DNA of 64,000 bases from Cherax quadricarinatus (GCF_038502225.1 NW_027195520.1:108810-172809), one strand, 5' to 3'; positions 28,720 to 39,264 are shown, numbered from the stretch's first letter. Made by a program: numbers and translations. Notes: generated by a model from the letters alone, not told the origin.

Positions 28720-31192
28720 ACATTAAAATGGTATAAAATACCGACAAGTTAAGTTAAGGTAACACATTATGCAACAGTTAGGTACATCTCTTATTGTCAG
28801 GAACGCTTTCGGCTTTCACACAGTAGGCTTTCTTTCAATATATAGAAACTTGATAGGAGCAGAAGGATACGTGAAGACTGACGTAATCGTTCCAATCACT
28901 TGCCCATTGTCCTTGAGGTGGAGGTTAACAACCAGTTCGAGAAGCATTGTTCCATAGTACATGAAACAACACAGATACTAGGCGACAGAATTGGAGTTTA
29001 TAGCACCAAGAGGTCATGACTGTAAATGCCACTAGAGGGAGGCACCAGATGTTGAAACTTGCACCTGCCCAGCCGCTCACTAGCGGGGAAGTTGAATCGA
29101 AAAGTTGATTGCAGTTCGTACTGAACATACTTTCTTGTGTTGCAAGTGAACGACAGACGAACATTCAAAATGGTCGGTATAAAATACGACAAGTTGTTGA
29201 GTAAGACACATGCGCAACAGTTGTGGCATCTTATTTACGAAACAGCTCGCCTCACACAGCAAGGCTTCTTCAGTCAAGCCATACAAGAAAGCTGATAGAA
29301 GCAGAAGCATACTCGAACATCGATGTAATCCAGTCCATCACTGAAAAGTTTTGAGGTAATCAGCCCTCAGCCTTGGGAAGTTAACACTTCCATAGCATGA
29401 AACAATACGAGATGGAAGTGGACAGAACGGGAGCTTACAAGGCCGTTAGGCCAAGACGTAAGGCTTACTAGGAGAGGTAAGGTAATCAGATGTTGAGGCC
29501 AGTTCCTCCACCAGCCTGCTCACCTAGTGGGAAGTTGTCCGAGTCTTGATTGCAGGTTCGTACTCAACATACCTGTTGTTACAGTGTTCTGACAGATTGA
29601 ACATTAAAATGGCATAAAATGATCGACAGCTAGGTAAGACACATGCGCAACAGCAGGCATCTTTTACACAAACGTTCACCTACACGTGCAGGCTTTCTTC
29701 AGTCAAGCACAGAAAGCCGATAGAAGCTAAGAAGATAGCTTGAAGACGATGCAACCAGTCCATCCATCCCCATCAAAAGCTCTTGAGGGCGGTCGTCCTT
29801 CAGTTCTGAGAAGAGCTATTACCCTGTTCCACAGCATGAAACAACATTTTCATGTTCAATCTGTCCGAGACACTGCAACACAAGGGCATTCTTGGCACAG
29901 ACCTGCAATCAACTTCTGACAACTTCCCACTAGTGAGAGCGGCTGGATTTGAGAGGGGACCTGACCTTTCAACATCTGGAGTTCTTACTCCTTCCTAGTG
30001 GCCCCTACGTCTCACCTCTGGCGCTTATAAAAAAGCTCCATTCTGTCACTTCATCTCCATAACATTGTTTCATACTATGGAACAAATGCTCTTTCTCCAG
30101 ACTGGAGGGACTTGATCCACCTCAAAACTCTTTAAGGGTGATGGACTGATTACATCTGTCTTCAAGCATCTTCTGCTTCTATCAACTTTTCTGTACTTGA
30201 TTGAAAGAAGGCCTTACTGTGTAGGCGAAATCGTTTTCATAATAAAGATACCCAATTCAACTGCGCACATGTGTCTTACCTAACAAACTTTGTCGGTATT
30301 TTATACCATTTTAATGTTCAATCTGTCAGACACTGCAACACAAGGGTATCTTTGGTACAGACTCTGCAACTCAACTTCTGACAACTTCCACTAGTGAGAG
30401 CGGCTGGATCGGAGAGGGACCTGACCTTTCAACATCTGAGTTCTTACCTCTTCCTAGTGGCCTACGTCTCACCTCTTGAGGCCTATAAAAGCTCCATTCT
30501 GTCACTTCATCCATCCATTGTTTCATACTATGGAACAATGCTCTTCCTCTCCAGACTGAGGAACTTGACCACCTCCCAAAATCCTTTAAGGGTGATGGAC
30601 AGATTACATCTGTCTTCAAGTACATCTTCTGCTTCATCAACTCAACCTTTCTTGTACTTCTTGACTCGGAAGAAGCCTACTGTGTAGGCGAAACGTTTCA
30701 TAAATAAAGATACCTCCAACTGCTGCACATGTGTCTTACCTAACAACTTGTCGGCATTTTGAATACCATCCTTAATGTTCAATCCTGGTCAGACACTGCA
30801 ACACAAGGGCATCTTGGTACAGACCCTGCAATCAACTTCTGACAACTCCCACTAGTGAGAGCGGCTGGACTTTGAGAGGGACCTGACCTTTCAACATCTG
30901 GAGTTCTTACCCTCCTCCCTAGTGGCCTACGTCCTCACCTCCTCTGGAGGCTATAAAAAGCCTCCATTCTGTCACTTTATATTCCATAATTGTTCTTCAC
31001 ACTATGGAACAAATGCTCTTCCTCCAGACTGAGGGACTGACCACCTCAAAAACTTTAAGGGTGATGGACTGATTACATCGTCTTCAAGTATCTTCTGCTT
31101 CTATCAACTTTTCTGTACTTGACTGAAGAAGCCTACTGTGTAGGCGAAACGTTTCATAATAAAGATACCTAACTGTTGCACATGTGTCTTAC
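28720..31192. mobile_element. PLE-A terminal-repeat array, three inverted plus three direct copies
   Basis: Three minus-oriented repeat units (about 28720-29165, 29165-29600, 29600-29850) are followed by three plus-oriented ones (about 29855-30310, 30310-30770, 30770-31192). There is no coding sequence. Each unit has recognisable TATA-like, hammerhead-like, AATAAA and GGTAT..ATACC segments. All but the last are riddled with one- and two-base indels, e.g. GCGAAATCGTTTTC where the clean copy has GCGAAACGTTTC. The final 200 bp is clean. Confidence 0.85.
31120..31156 (+). ncRNA. Minimal hammerhead-like ribozyme motif, PLE family A (TGA/TCA variant)
   Basis: The only clean ribozyme copy in the array. 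Stem I here is TGA with TCA instead of CGA with TCG. The C-to-T change on one strand is matched by G-to-A on the other, so the helix is kept. Core CUGAAGA, stem II GCCUAC/GUAGGC and GAAACGUU are unchanged. Confidence 0.7.
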
Positions 31193-31242
31193 CTTGAAGG
31201 ATCGTGCAGTGGTCAGGGAGTCGCCAGCCTTGTGTGTGACCA
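31193..31242 (-). pseudogene. LINE alpha copy 2: short RNase H segment between insertions
   Basis: The minus strand continues the RNase H upstream of the array (QGWRLPDHCTILQ region). At about 31242 it meets the CR1 copy inserted in the opposite orientation. Confidence 0.8.
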
Positions 31243-31622
31243 TTTTCAGGAGGATTTAGACAAACTCTACTCTTGGTCATAAAAGTGGCAGATGCAGTTC
31301 AATGTAGATAAATGCAAGGTTCTGAAGCTCGGGAGTGTCCATAACCCTAGCACTTATAAGTTAAACCAATGTAGAACTTCTTAGCCACCATACAGATTGC
31401 GAAAAGGACTTTGGGGGTTATGGTAAGCAGCAACCTTAAAACCTAAGCATACAGCAAATGCCTAAGCGTACGTAATTAAGGCAAATAGATTACTGGGATT
31501 TATATCAAGAAGTGTAAGGCAACAGAAGTCCAGAGGTCATACTGCAGCTTTATACATCATTAGTAAGGCCTCACCTAGATTATGCAGCTCAATTCTGGTC
31601 TCCATATTACAGAATGGACATA
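31243..31622 (+). pseudogene. CR1 ORF2 fragment (plus copy), part 1
   Basis: The plus strand reads FQEDLDKLYSW, KWQMQFNVDKCKVLKLGSVHNPSTYKLN and, after frame damage, LDYAAQFWSPYYRMDI. It closely matches the CR1 ORF2 at 44720-47259 (minus). It is 5'-truncated at the LINE alpha junction and interrupted at 31622 by a PLE composite, resuming at 35777. Small indels relative to the clean copy are frequent. Confidence 0.88.
31610..31622 (+). repeat. Left 13-bp target-site duplication of PLE-B/C composite
   Basis: CAGAATGGACATA is repeated at 35777-35789. Confidence 0.9.
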
Positions 31623-32249
31623 TTTGTAGATGAATGGTTCAGAGAACCGACATGTTGATAAATTAGACACATGTGCAACTCTTGGGTATCTTTATTGAGG
31701 AAATCGTTTCACTACACTGTGGATTTCACTCAGTCCAATACATAGGAGAAACTTGAAGAAACAGAGGAGAATGAGGTAATCAGTCCTTCAACCTTGAGTC
31801 CGATGTGTGTTCAGTCCATCAATCTTGGAGTAAAACACGGCAGGATGAGCGGGAGGAAGAGCCATAAAACCGTATGGCAGGAGGAGGTGTAGCAGTCATA
31901 GGTAGTGTCACATTTGTTCAAATGTGGAAGGCAGGTTGTGCCTTCAAGAATTCAGGGTGCAAGGAAGAATTCCTGAGTATTAAGATCCCTAAGAAGCTTG
32001 CAGTGTCTGACAGGTGGCTAGGATGAATGGATCTAGAGAACCTGACATAGCTTGGATAAACTTAGACACACATGGCAACTCTTGGGTATCTTTATTGAGG
32101 AAACGTTCGCCTGCCACAGCAGTGGCTTCACTCCAAGTCCATACATTAGGGAGAAATCCTTGAAGAACAGGAGGAGAATCAGGTGAATTCAGTCCCTCAA
32201 CCTTGAGTCGATGTGTTCTAGTCCATCAATCTTGAGAATACAGGCAAAT

Positions 32250-33625
32250 ATAAACACAAATGCAGTATAACGTCATCCCTTTACGACTTAGCAAGTTTCG
32301 CTACCACACAGTGGGCGGGCTCAAGTCACAAACATCACTGGGTCAAGGAACGCGAGTATTTATAGTTCCAAGGCTGAGGTCAGGTGAAGAAATGCTGCAT
32401 CGATGATGCACTGAGTTAAGCAGAGTCTAAAAAACTTGGGTAGCTGAGGAGATCCGACAGTTTGTCAGCAAGATCCTTTCATTAGCAGTGTTTCTTATGT
32501 GGGATAAGCGATGAATAGTTCTTGGCAAGTGGGTTCACAAGCTTACGCCATAGGAAGCCACTGATTCTGGTTGGAAGCAGTCGGACATAAGAAATAAGTC
32601 AAGGGATGATTCCGAGGATTCTTCTTCGGCATTGAGCGGTTGTCTTTCTGTATGACAAGTCCCTTGAGTTTCGTAGTTTATCAAGTGGTTGGTCACAATT
32701 CACGGCGTTAGCACGGCAAGGCATTCCTTCGTGTCGTCGACCCTGCTTCGCGCATTGGCGTTCTGAAATACGTGTTTGGGAGTGTGGCCCTCCCCGATGT
32801 TTCGCTCACGCAGGTCAACTTGTTGCAACAGTCATAAAGGGATTGGGTGCATACCCCTCGCAGAGGATGGAGGCTTGTCCTGCCTACAATACCTGGTGAT
32901 GTCCTGATGGTCGTGGTTGTGGAGGTAGATTGGGAATGAATGTTTAGCCAAAGATGTTGAAACATAAGAGGCAACGGAGCTTGGTGAAGGACTAATGGTA
33001 TCTCTTCGGCAGTGTCTTCTTCTGGCAAGCTGAACATGCAGTGCCTCGCCGTCTTCGCAGTCTTCTGATCAAGCTTGATCGATGATAGGAGCCTTGGAAA
33101 ATCACCTGTTCAACCATAGTGCATTTTCTTCGCTGCGAACCCTGTTGCCTGCAGACTTTCGGAGCGCAACGCAGGAAAGAAGCTCACTAATTGCACCACG
33201 TCTTGGTTTGGCGTCGCGGTGAGTAGCAAGTGGAGAAGATCGTTTTGGCTTGCGGGCTTTTCGATAGACTGAAAACGAAGCTTCGTGGTTCAGGCTTTGC
33301 AGAGCAGGAACATCAATGGAAAGGGGAAGTTAATGTTGTCGACCTTCCTTCTTCGGGCGTGAACTGGATTGAAGGCTCCGACCTGGTTGAGGCTTGTCTT
33401 TTGGAGAAGCTTGAATAAGCCGAAGCGTTTAGAGTTACGGAGGAGAATGTCAACCATAACGAGCCAGGGTTGACGGAGACGAAGGCAATAATGGAGGAGC
33501 CACGGTCGGAATTGCCGCCTAGATGTTCCGCCCGTATGAGGTTCGCTTAGAACTGCACCTATGGCAGAACTCCCACGGGTAGTCCAAAAGTCTTGCTGAA
33601 AGAGGTGATTTTCAAAAAAGAGGAA
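32250..33625 (-). pseudogene. Inverted, indel-rich copy of PLE-C terminal repeat, GIY-YIG and RT
   Basis: The reverse complement follows 35290 back to about 34008: the family C ribozyme region (around 32300), the ORF end near 32510-32560, the GIY-YIG region near 32690-32900 and the RT segment near 33560-33625 (AAAATCACCTCTTTCAGCA). Small insertions and deletions occur every few tens of bases, so no frame is kept. The density of indels compared with the clean plus arm suggests assembly error or very strong decay. Confidence 0.75.
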
Positions 33626-33668
33626 ACACGTAAAGTAACATAGACAACCAGGCCTGGCAGGTCTGGGG

Positions 33669-35057
33669 TTGCCAAAGACTCACAAGCCTGGTATCCCACT
33701 GAGGCCCATATCCTCGGGAATAGGCAGTGCTCCCCACAAGCTCTCAGGAATTCTCGCCAAACACCTCTCGAAACTCTTGGGCACTATCAGTCCAGCACAT
33801 CTCAAACACTCAGGTGATCTTCTCAATCGCATTCGCAACATCAACATCAGGAACAAGAAACTTTCCAGCCTTGACGTGACTTCCCTATTCACTAAAGTAC
33901 CTACTAAACAAGCCATCGATCTCTTGCGCAAGAAAATTGACGATTCACTTGATCTTCCCATTCCAGCCAGCGACTTCATCGACCTGGTTGAACTATGTGT
34001 TGGCTTTACGTGTTTCTCTTTTGAAAATCACCTCTTTCAGCAGACTTTTGGACTACCCATGGGTTCGCCACTCAGTGCAGTCCTAGCGAACCTATACATG
34101 GAACATCTAGAAGCCGAACGTTTCTCCACCATTATTCCTTCGTCTGTCACCTGGCTCCGTTATGTTGACGACATTCTCCTCATAACTCCTAAACGCTTCA
34201 ACGTTCAAGCTCTCCAAGACAAGCTCAACCAGGTCGAGCCTTCAATCCAGTTCACACTTGAAGAAGAGGTCGACAACACTCTTCCTTTCCTTGATGTTCT
34301 ACTCTGCAAAGCTGACCACGAACTTCGTTTTAAAGTCTATCGAAAACCCACCAACCAAAACGATCTTCTCCACTTCTACTCTCACCACGACACCAAAACC
34401 AAACGTGGTGTAATTATAGGCTTCTTCCTGCGTGCACTCAGAATCTGCAGCAACGAGTTCCTTGAAGAAGAATGCACTATAATTGAACAGGTATTTTCCA
34501 AACTCCACTATCCTCGTCACTTCATCAGAGACTGCAGACGGCGAGCACTAAACATCTTCAACACACCCAGAGAAGACACTGCCGAGAAGAGATACATAGT
34601 CCTTCCCACCAACTCCATTGCCAAACATGTTTCCAACATCTTTGCCAAAACATCATTCCAAGTATCTACCTCCACAACCACGACCATCAAGGACATCACC
34701 AGTAGTAGGCAGGACAAGCCTCCATCCTCTGCAGGGGTATACATAATCCCTTGTAATGACTGCAACAAGTTATACGTAGGCGAAACATCAAGGGACCTCC
34801 AAACACGTATTTCAGAACACCAATACGCAAGCAGGTCTGACGACACAAGGAATGCCTGCGTACAACACCGTAATTCACACAACCACTTGATAAACTACAG
34901 AAACTCAAGACTTATCGCCACAGAAGACAACACTCAATACCGAAGAATCCTGGAATCATCACTTATTTCTATATCCGACAACTTCAACCAGAATAGTGGC
35001 TTCTATAACATAGCTGAACCACTTGCCAAGAAACTTCTTCATCGCTATCCCACATAA
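33669..35057 (+). CDS. Penelope-like element ORF: reverse transcriptase and GIY-YIG endonuclease
   Basis: 462 residues open. The start lies within the fingers (LPKTHKPGIPLRPI, where Penelope RTs have this conserved phrase), so the N-terminus is truncated. RT motifs: LDVTSLFTKVP (motif A, about residue 69), FGLPMGSPLSAVLANLYME (B, about 127) and WLRYVDDILLI (C, about 161-171, intact YVDD). The TLPFLDVLL and YRKPTNQNDLLHF blocks follow. The GIY-YIG nuclease lies at about 355-400 (GVYIIPCNDCNKLYVGETSRDLQTRISEH) with NACVQHRNSHNH behind it. The protein would couple nicking to target-primed reverse transcription. Its TAA stop lies in a stretch resembling antisense CR1 3' sequence. Confidence 0.9.
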   Translation: MPKTHKPGIPLRPISSGIGSAPHKLSGILAKHLSKLLGTISPAHLKHSGDLLNRIRNINIRNKKLSSLDVTSLFTKVPTKQAIDLLRKKIDDSLDLPIPASDFIDLVELCVGFTCFSFENHLFQQTFGLPMGSPLSAVLANLYMEHLEAERFSTIIPSSVTWLRYVDDILLITPKRFNVQALQDKLNQVEPSIQFTLEEEVDNTLPFLDVLLCKADHELRFKVYRKPTNQNDLLHFYSHHDTKTKRGVIIGFFLRALRICSNEFLEEECTIIEQVFSKLHYPRHFIRDCRRRALNIFNTPREDTAEKRYIVLPTNSIAKHVSNIFAKTSFQVSTSTTTTIKDITSSRQDKPPSSAGVYIIPCNDCNKLYVGETSRDLQTRISEHQYASRSDDTRNACVQHRNSHNHLINYRNSRLIATEDNTQYRRILESSLISISDNFNQNSGFYNIAEPLAKKLLHRYPT

Positions 35058-35226
35058 GAACACTGTAGAAGGTCTGCTCACAAACTTGTCCAGTCTCCTT
35101 TCCAAGCTACCCAAGTTTTTAGACTCTACAACCCAACTCGGTACATCATCAGATGCAGCATTCTTCACCTGACCTCAGCCGGACTATAAATACTCGCGTT
35201 CCTTCCACCCCAGGTAGTTCTGTTTG

Positions 35227-35265
35227 TGACTTGAAAAAGCCCACTGTGTGGGCGAAACGTAGTCA
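35227..35265 (+). ncRNA. Minimal hammerhead-like ribozyme motif, PLE family C
   Basis: TGAC (35227-35230) pairs with GTCA (35262-35265). Core UUGAAAA with U3 and A8, an extra A, stem II GCCCAC-UGU-GUGGGC, then GAAACGUA with predicted cleavage after 35261. AATAAA overlaps the stem I return strand. A TATA-like box (TATAAATAC) is about 40 nt upstream. Confidence 0.68.
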
Positions 35266-35313
35266 ATAAAGGATCACATTATACTGCATTTGTGTTTATA
35301 TTGCCATTGTGTC

Positions 35314-35326
35314 GGTATTTTATACC
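35314..35326 (+). other. GUCGGU-type hairpin, family C
   Basis: GGTAT, TTT, ATACC after GTC, about 50 nt past the family C cleavage site. Confidence 0.6.
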
Positions 35327-35523
35327 ATTTATTTCCAGTAGAATACGGCAGATGAGCGGAGAAGCAGCTTATAAACCGTATGGCAGGAGAGGTGTAGCAG
35401 TCATAGGTAGTGTCACATTTGTTCAGTGTGGAAGTAGGTTGTGCCCAAGAATTAGGCAAGCGAAGAATTCCTAAGTATTAAGATCCCAAGAAGTTGCAGT
35501 GTCTGACAGGTTTGTAGATGAAT

Positions 35524-35536
35524 GGTTCAGAGAACC
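35524..35536 (+). other. GUCGGU-type hairpin, family B variant (antisense)
   Basis: GGTTC, AGA, GAACC, followed by GAC. Compared with family A, positions 4-5 changed from AT to TC and the partner positions from AT to GA, keeping five pairs. Confidence 0.6.
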
Positions 35537-35700
35537 GACATGTTGATAAATTAGACACCTCTCCTGCCATACGGTTTATAAGCTGCTTCTCCGCTCATCT
35601 GCCGTATTCTACTCAAGATTGATGGACTGAACACATCGACTCAAGGTTGAGGGACTGATTACCTCATTCTCCTCCTGTTCTTCAAGTTTCTCCTATGTAT

Positions 35701-35735
35701 GGACTGATGAAGCCACTGTGTGGCGAAACGTTTCC
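35701..35735 (+). ncRNA. Minimal hammerhead-like ribozyme motif, PLE family B
   Basis: GGA (35701-35703) pairs with TCC (35733-35735). Core CUGAUGA is the classical hammerhead sequence, then an extra A, stem II GCCAC-UGU-GUGGC, and GAAACGUU with cleavage after 35732. AATAAA follows. Confidence 0.72.
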
Positions 35736-35776
35736 TCAATAAAGATACCCAAGAGTTGCACATGTGTCTAATTTAT

Positions 35777-36388
35777 CAGAATGGACATAGATTCGTTAGA
35801 GAACATTCAGCGTAGGATGACTAAATTAATACATAGCATTAGAAATCTTCCTTATGAAGAAAGACTGAAGACTCTTAAGTTACATTCACTGTTAGACGAA
35901 GAATGAGGGGAGACCTGATCGAAGTGTATAAGTGGAAGATAAGAACATAAGAACATAAGAATGTAGGAACACTGCAGAAGGCCTACTGGCCCATAAGTAT
36001 TAATAAAGGGGATATTAACAAGGTCTTGAGGATATCTCTCCAAGAGAGAACCCGCAGTAATGGATTTAAATTAGATAAGTTTAGATTTAGAAAGGACATA
36101 GGAAAGTATTGGTTTGGAAATAGGGTAGTTGATGAGTGGAACAGTCTACCTAGTTGGGTTATTGAGGCTAGGACTTTGGGTAGTTTCAAATTTAGGTTGG
36201 ATAAGTACATGAGTGGGAGGGGTTGGATTTGAGTGGGACTTGCACATCGGAGCTTGTTTCTTGGGTGGCATTGAAAATAGGGCTGGTCAAATGTTTGTTA
36301 GTGGGATGAATTGTAAAGGACCTTCCTAGTATGGGCCAACAGGCCTGCTGCAGTGTTCCTCCTTTCTTATGTTCTTATGTTCTTATTG
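35777..36388 (+). pseudogene. CR1 ORF2 fragment (plus copy), part 2, with 3' UTR and octamer tail
   Basis: It resumes exactly after the duplication with DSLENIQRRMTKLIHSIRNLPYEERLKTLKL and ends with ISLQERTRSNGFKLDKFRFRKDIGKYWFGNRVVDEWNSLPSWVIEARTLGSFKFRLDKYMSGRGWI, stop near 36230. The 3' UTR ends in GGGCCAACAGGCCTGCTGC and a TTATGTTC octamer repeat (about 36366-36388), the CR1-style 3' terminus. A ~53 bp piece near 35941-35993 is an antisense CR1 3' end inserted into the ORF. Confidence 0.88.
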
Positions 36389-36662
36389 TACAGTCCAGCT
36401 GCTGCTCTCTTCCTGTCAGGGTCGACAGAACCATCTGTGAAATACACTGCACATGTGCCTCCCTCTGCCAGTGTCATGCTTGTCTCAGCATGATTGCTGA
36501 GAGTGTCTTGACTGCAAAGACGCTTAGAGATGGGTAGCTGCATGATGCAAACATCGGCTGGATCTGGGCGCCAGGGAGGTGGTGGATGGTACCCAGCAAC
36601 AGGAAGGTCACAACTCTTCTCATGGAGTAGTTGTATAGGCAGCAGCTTCCGCCCAGCAGCAC
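36386..36662 (-). pseudogene. LINE alpha copy 2: pre-RNase H and RNase H start
   Basis: The minus strand corresponds to LINE alpha nucleotides about 42220-42500, i.e. from FVLLGGSCC-type reading through the TDGS RNase H start. It shows that CR1 landed inside this copy. It is cut on the right by the PLE-C palindrome at about 36663-36690. Confidence 0.85.
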
Positions 36663-36689
36663 AAAACGAACGCAGCCTCTCGCAGCCGG

Positions 36690-37268
36690 TCGGTCTGTTT
36701 TACCTGGGGTTGGAAGGTACGAGAGTATTTATAGTCAGAATGTTGAGGTCAGGTGGAGAATGCTGCATCTGATGATCTACCGGGTGGGGTTATAGAGTCT
36801 TGGGTAGCTTGGCAGGGGTATTGGACAAGTTGTAGACCTTCTGCAGTGTTCTATGTTCTTATGTGGGATAGCGATGAAGAAGTTTCTTGGCGAGTGGTTC
36901 AGCTATGTTATAGAAGCCATTGTTCTGGTTGAAATTGTTGGTTATAGAGATAAGCGATGATTCCAAGATTCTTCTGAAGAAGACAACACTCAATACAGAA
37001 GAATCCTGGAATCATCGCTTATCTCTATAACCAACAATTTCAACCAGAACAATGGCTTCTATAACATAGCTGAACCACTCGCCAAGAAACTTCTTCATCG
37101 CTATCCCACATAAGAACATAGAACACTGCAGAAGGTCTACAACTTGTCCAATACCCCTGCCAAGCTACCCAAGACTCTATAACCCCACCCGGTAGATCAT
37201 CAGATGCAGCATTCTCCACCTGACCTCAACATTCTGACTATAAATACTCTCGTACCTTCCAACCCCAG
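36690..37268. mobile_element. PLE-C palindrome, left part (split by LINE alpha)
   Basis: The segments at about 36705-36976 and 36978-37262 are near-perfect reverse complements meeting around 36977. Each arm contains the last codons of the PLE-C ORF (NFNQNNGFYNIAEPLAKKLLHRYPT), its 3' untranslated part and a TATA-like box. LINE alpha was inserted in the right arm between the TATA-like box and the ribozyme, which reappears at 43479-43517. Confidence 0.85.
37260..37268 (+). repeat. Left target-site duplication of LINE alpha (9 bp)
   Basis: CAACCCCAG recurs at 43457-43465, bracketing the full-length LINE alpha. Confidence 0.75.
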
Positions 37269-38749
37269 TTCCAACCTCAGTTCACGGAGTTCACTACCTT
37301 TTCAGAAGATAGGCACATGGCTTCTGCCGAAAAGAAGAGGTCACGATGCTCCATGAACACGACGGAGGACTCAGATTTGGAAATGTGGGGCGAAATTCTA
37401 GCGAAGAAGTTGCGAGAGGAAGAGGAAGATCCTGTTCACATTGTAGCAGATCTGACAGTCCCAACCATGGAGCCAGCGACAATAGAAACAGGTGCGGAAA
37501 TAAACACCGCACCCCACGAAAACCAAGAGGGATGGAACACTGTGGACAAGAAGAAGAAGCACCGTCCGTCCAAGGAGCAGGCAAACCAGCTCAACCGACC
37601 TGGCAAATTCAAGGTGAAGTCTTATGGGGACCACAGAACCCACTATGGGGTTGTTTCATACCTGGAATCACGACACAACCTGAAGTTCAAGATATGGTTC
37701 AACTTGAGGGGAGAACCAATATTGACTCCTCTCAACAAGGAAATGTATACCACCTTGAAGAGAGTCATGGAGACAGATCGCTCATTCACCCTGGAGGAAC
37801 TGGACTCTCGGCAGAAGATCACCAAGGGTGTAGTGATGCGATACCCGCTGATGATGCCCATCGAGGCAGTAGCAGCTCACCCCAGTGTGGTGTCAGCTCA
37901 ACGTCTCAAGGCAAAGACGGCAGGCAACGCACCGACCCGACAGGTTCTCATTCAGCATGTAGGACCACTGCCATCCCAGCTGGACCTCGGTTCTTGGGGC
38001 AGGTACGATGTCAGGACCTTCACAGCAGAACCAGTTCGCTGTTTCAAGTGTCAGCGTTATGGACACCTGGGTGCACTATGTCCGAACAGAGTAATCTGCG
38101 GTGTCTGCAGCCAGCACCACCCTACCGAGGAATGCATCACCAAGCTGAAAAATGCATCGCCACCCACTCCACAATGCCCGAACTGCAGGCAGAAACACCA
38201 TGCCTGGAATCCTCGATGCCCCGAGAGGCTCGCCAGAATTCAAGAAGTCTGGAAGACGCCAAAAACTCGGCAACAGGCTACGACGGATCATCAAACGATG
38301 GGTGCAGAGAACCCTGCCATACCGCAGATCTCTCAGCAGCTAAACCAAGTCAATGCCCAGGAATTCCCAACCCTAGAAGCCTCAACCAGGCGTCAAGGTC
38401 AAGAACCTCCTGCACCCCTACCTCAACGAAGAAACAGAAACAAGAGGAACAGGAGGCGTCAACAGGGTGCATCGGGTCAATGCAATCAGCAGGCTGCACT
38501 GAACGAGCCCCCATCGGCCATAGCACGACAACGCAGGCACTCCTTACCCGGCACAGGCGCTTTGCAGACTCAACTGGCACCTCACCAGCAGATCCCGGCT
38601 ACTCAACCTGGTATACAGCAACAGACCACGGTGCATACAATAAAGAAATCCAACCCTCAGCAGTCCCTACAGACCACAGCAGCCCAGATAATATCCACTG
38701 TTTCGAACCCATCTCCAAAGCAGGCCCTCACCAGGGAGGATCTCGTAGC

Positions 38750-38762
38750 ACTCATCAAGGTG
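38750..38762 (+). repeat. Left 13-bp target-site duplication of PLE-D
   Basis: ACTCATCAAGGTG, repeated at 39373-39385. Confidence 0.9.
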
Positions 38763-38798
38763 AGAGTAAGACACATGTGCAACATCTGGGTATCTTTA

Positions 38799-38837
38799 TT
38801 GTAGACGTTTCGCCATCCAGTGGCTTTATCAATACAA
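38799..38837 (-). ncRNA. Minimal hammerhead-like ribozyme motif, PLE family D
   Basis: Minus strand: TTGTA pairs with TACAA (5 bp). Core UUGAUAA (U3, A8), an extra A, stem II GCCA-CUGGA-UGGC, then GAAACGUC, where the cleavage base C gives the classical GUC triplet. Confidence 0.68.
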
Positions 38838-39264
38838 ATTCTAGGACATAACTTGAAGACAGTAGAACTATGTACAGAAGATGAGGTAATCAGTCCCTCA
38901 ACCTAGGAGTAGGTGCGAACAGCACCATAGTCGTGGAGATTCTGAAGCAGAAGAAAGAATCCTGGCGCTTATATAGTAACGTCAGGTGAAGCAGACGAGG
39001 GCAAATTCACTGGTAGGCGGGATTCCCCAGTGGAAGTAGGTCCTTCCCATAGAGATGGGTAGTAGTAGTAGTAGTTGTCGTAGTCGTGAAGGTTATGTAC
39101 ATGTCCTCAGAATTAAGATTCCATGATGTTGCAGTGTCTGACAAGTTGTGTACGAATGGTATATAATACCGACAAGATGAGAGTAAGACACATGTGCAAC
39201 ATCTGGGACTGATTACCTCATCTTCTGTACATAGTTCTACTGTCTTCAAGTTATGTCCTAGAAT

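Larger units (their letters stand above)
31623..35776. mobile_element. PLE-B/C composite, 4.15 kb, nested and inverted
   Basis: Outer ends are family B terminal repeats in opposite orientation (minus copies near 31640-32260, plus copy near 35565-35776). Inside lies a family C Penelope-like element with coding capacity (33669-35057 plus). A degraded inverted copy of the same element (about 32250-33625) mirrors 34008-35300. A 13-bp duplication borders the whole. The inserted block splits a CR1 copy. Confidence 0.85.

Noticed and set aside
28720..31192. CRISPR-like or satellite array
   Set aside because: Units are over 400 bp, inverted in the left half, carry PLE ribozyme motifs and are bordered by a target-site duplication.
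37346..38851. 501-codon frame overlapping LINE alpha ORF1 in a second frame
   Set aside because: Shadow of a GC-rich ORF1; no motifs, while the other frame has three zinc knuckles and continues after PLE-D.
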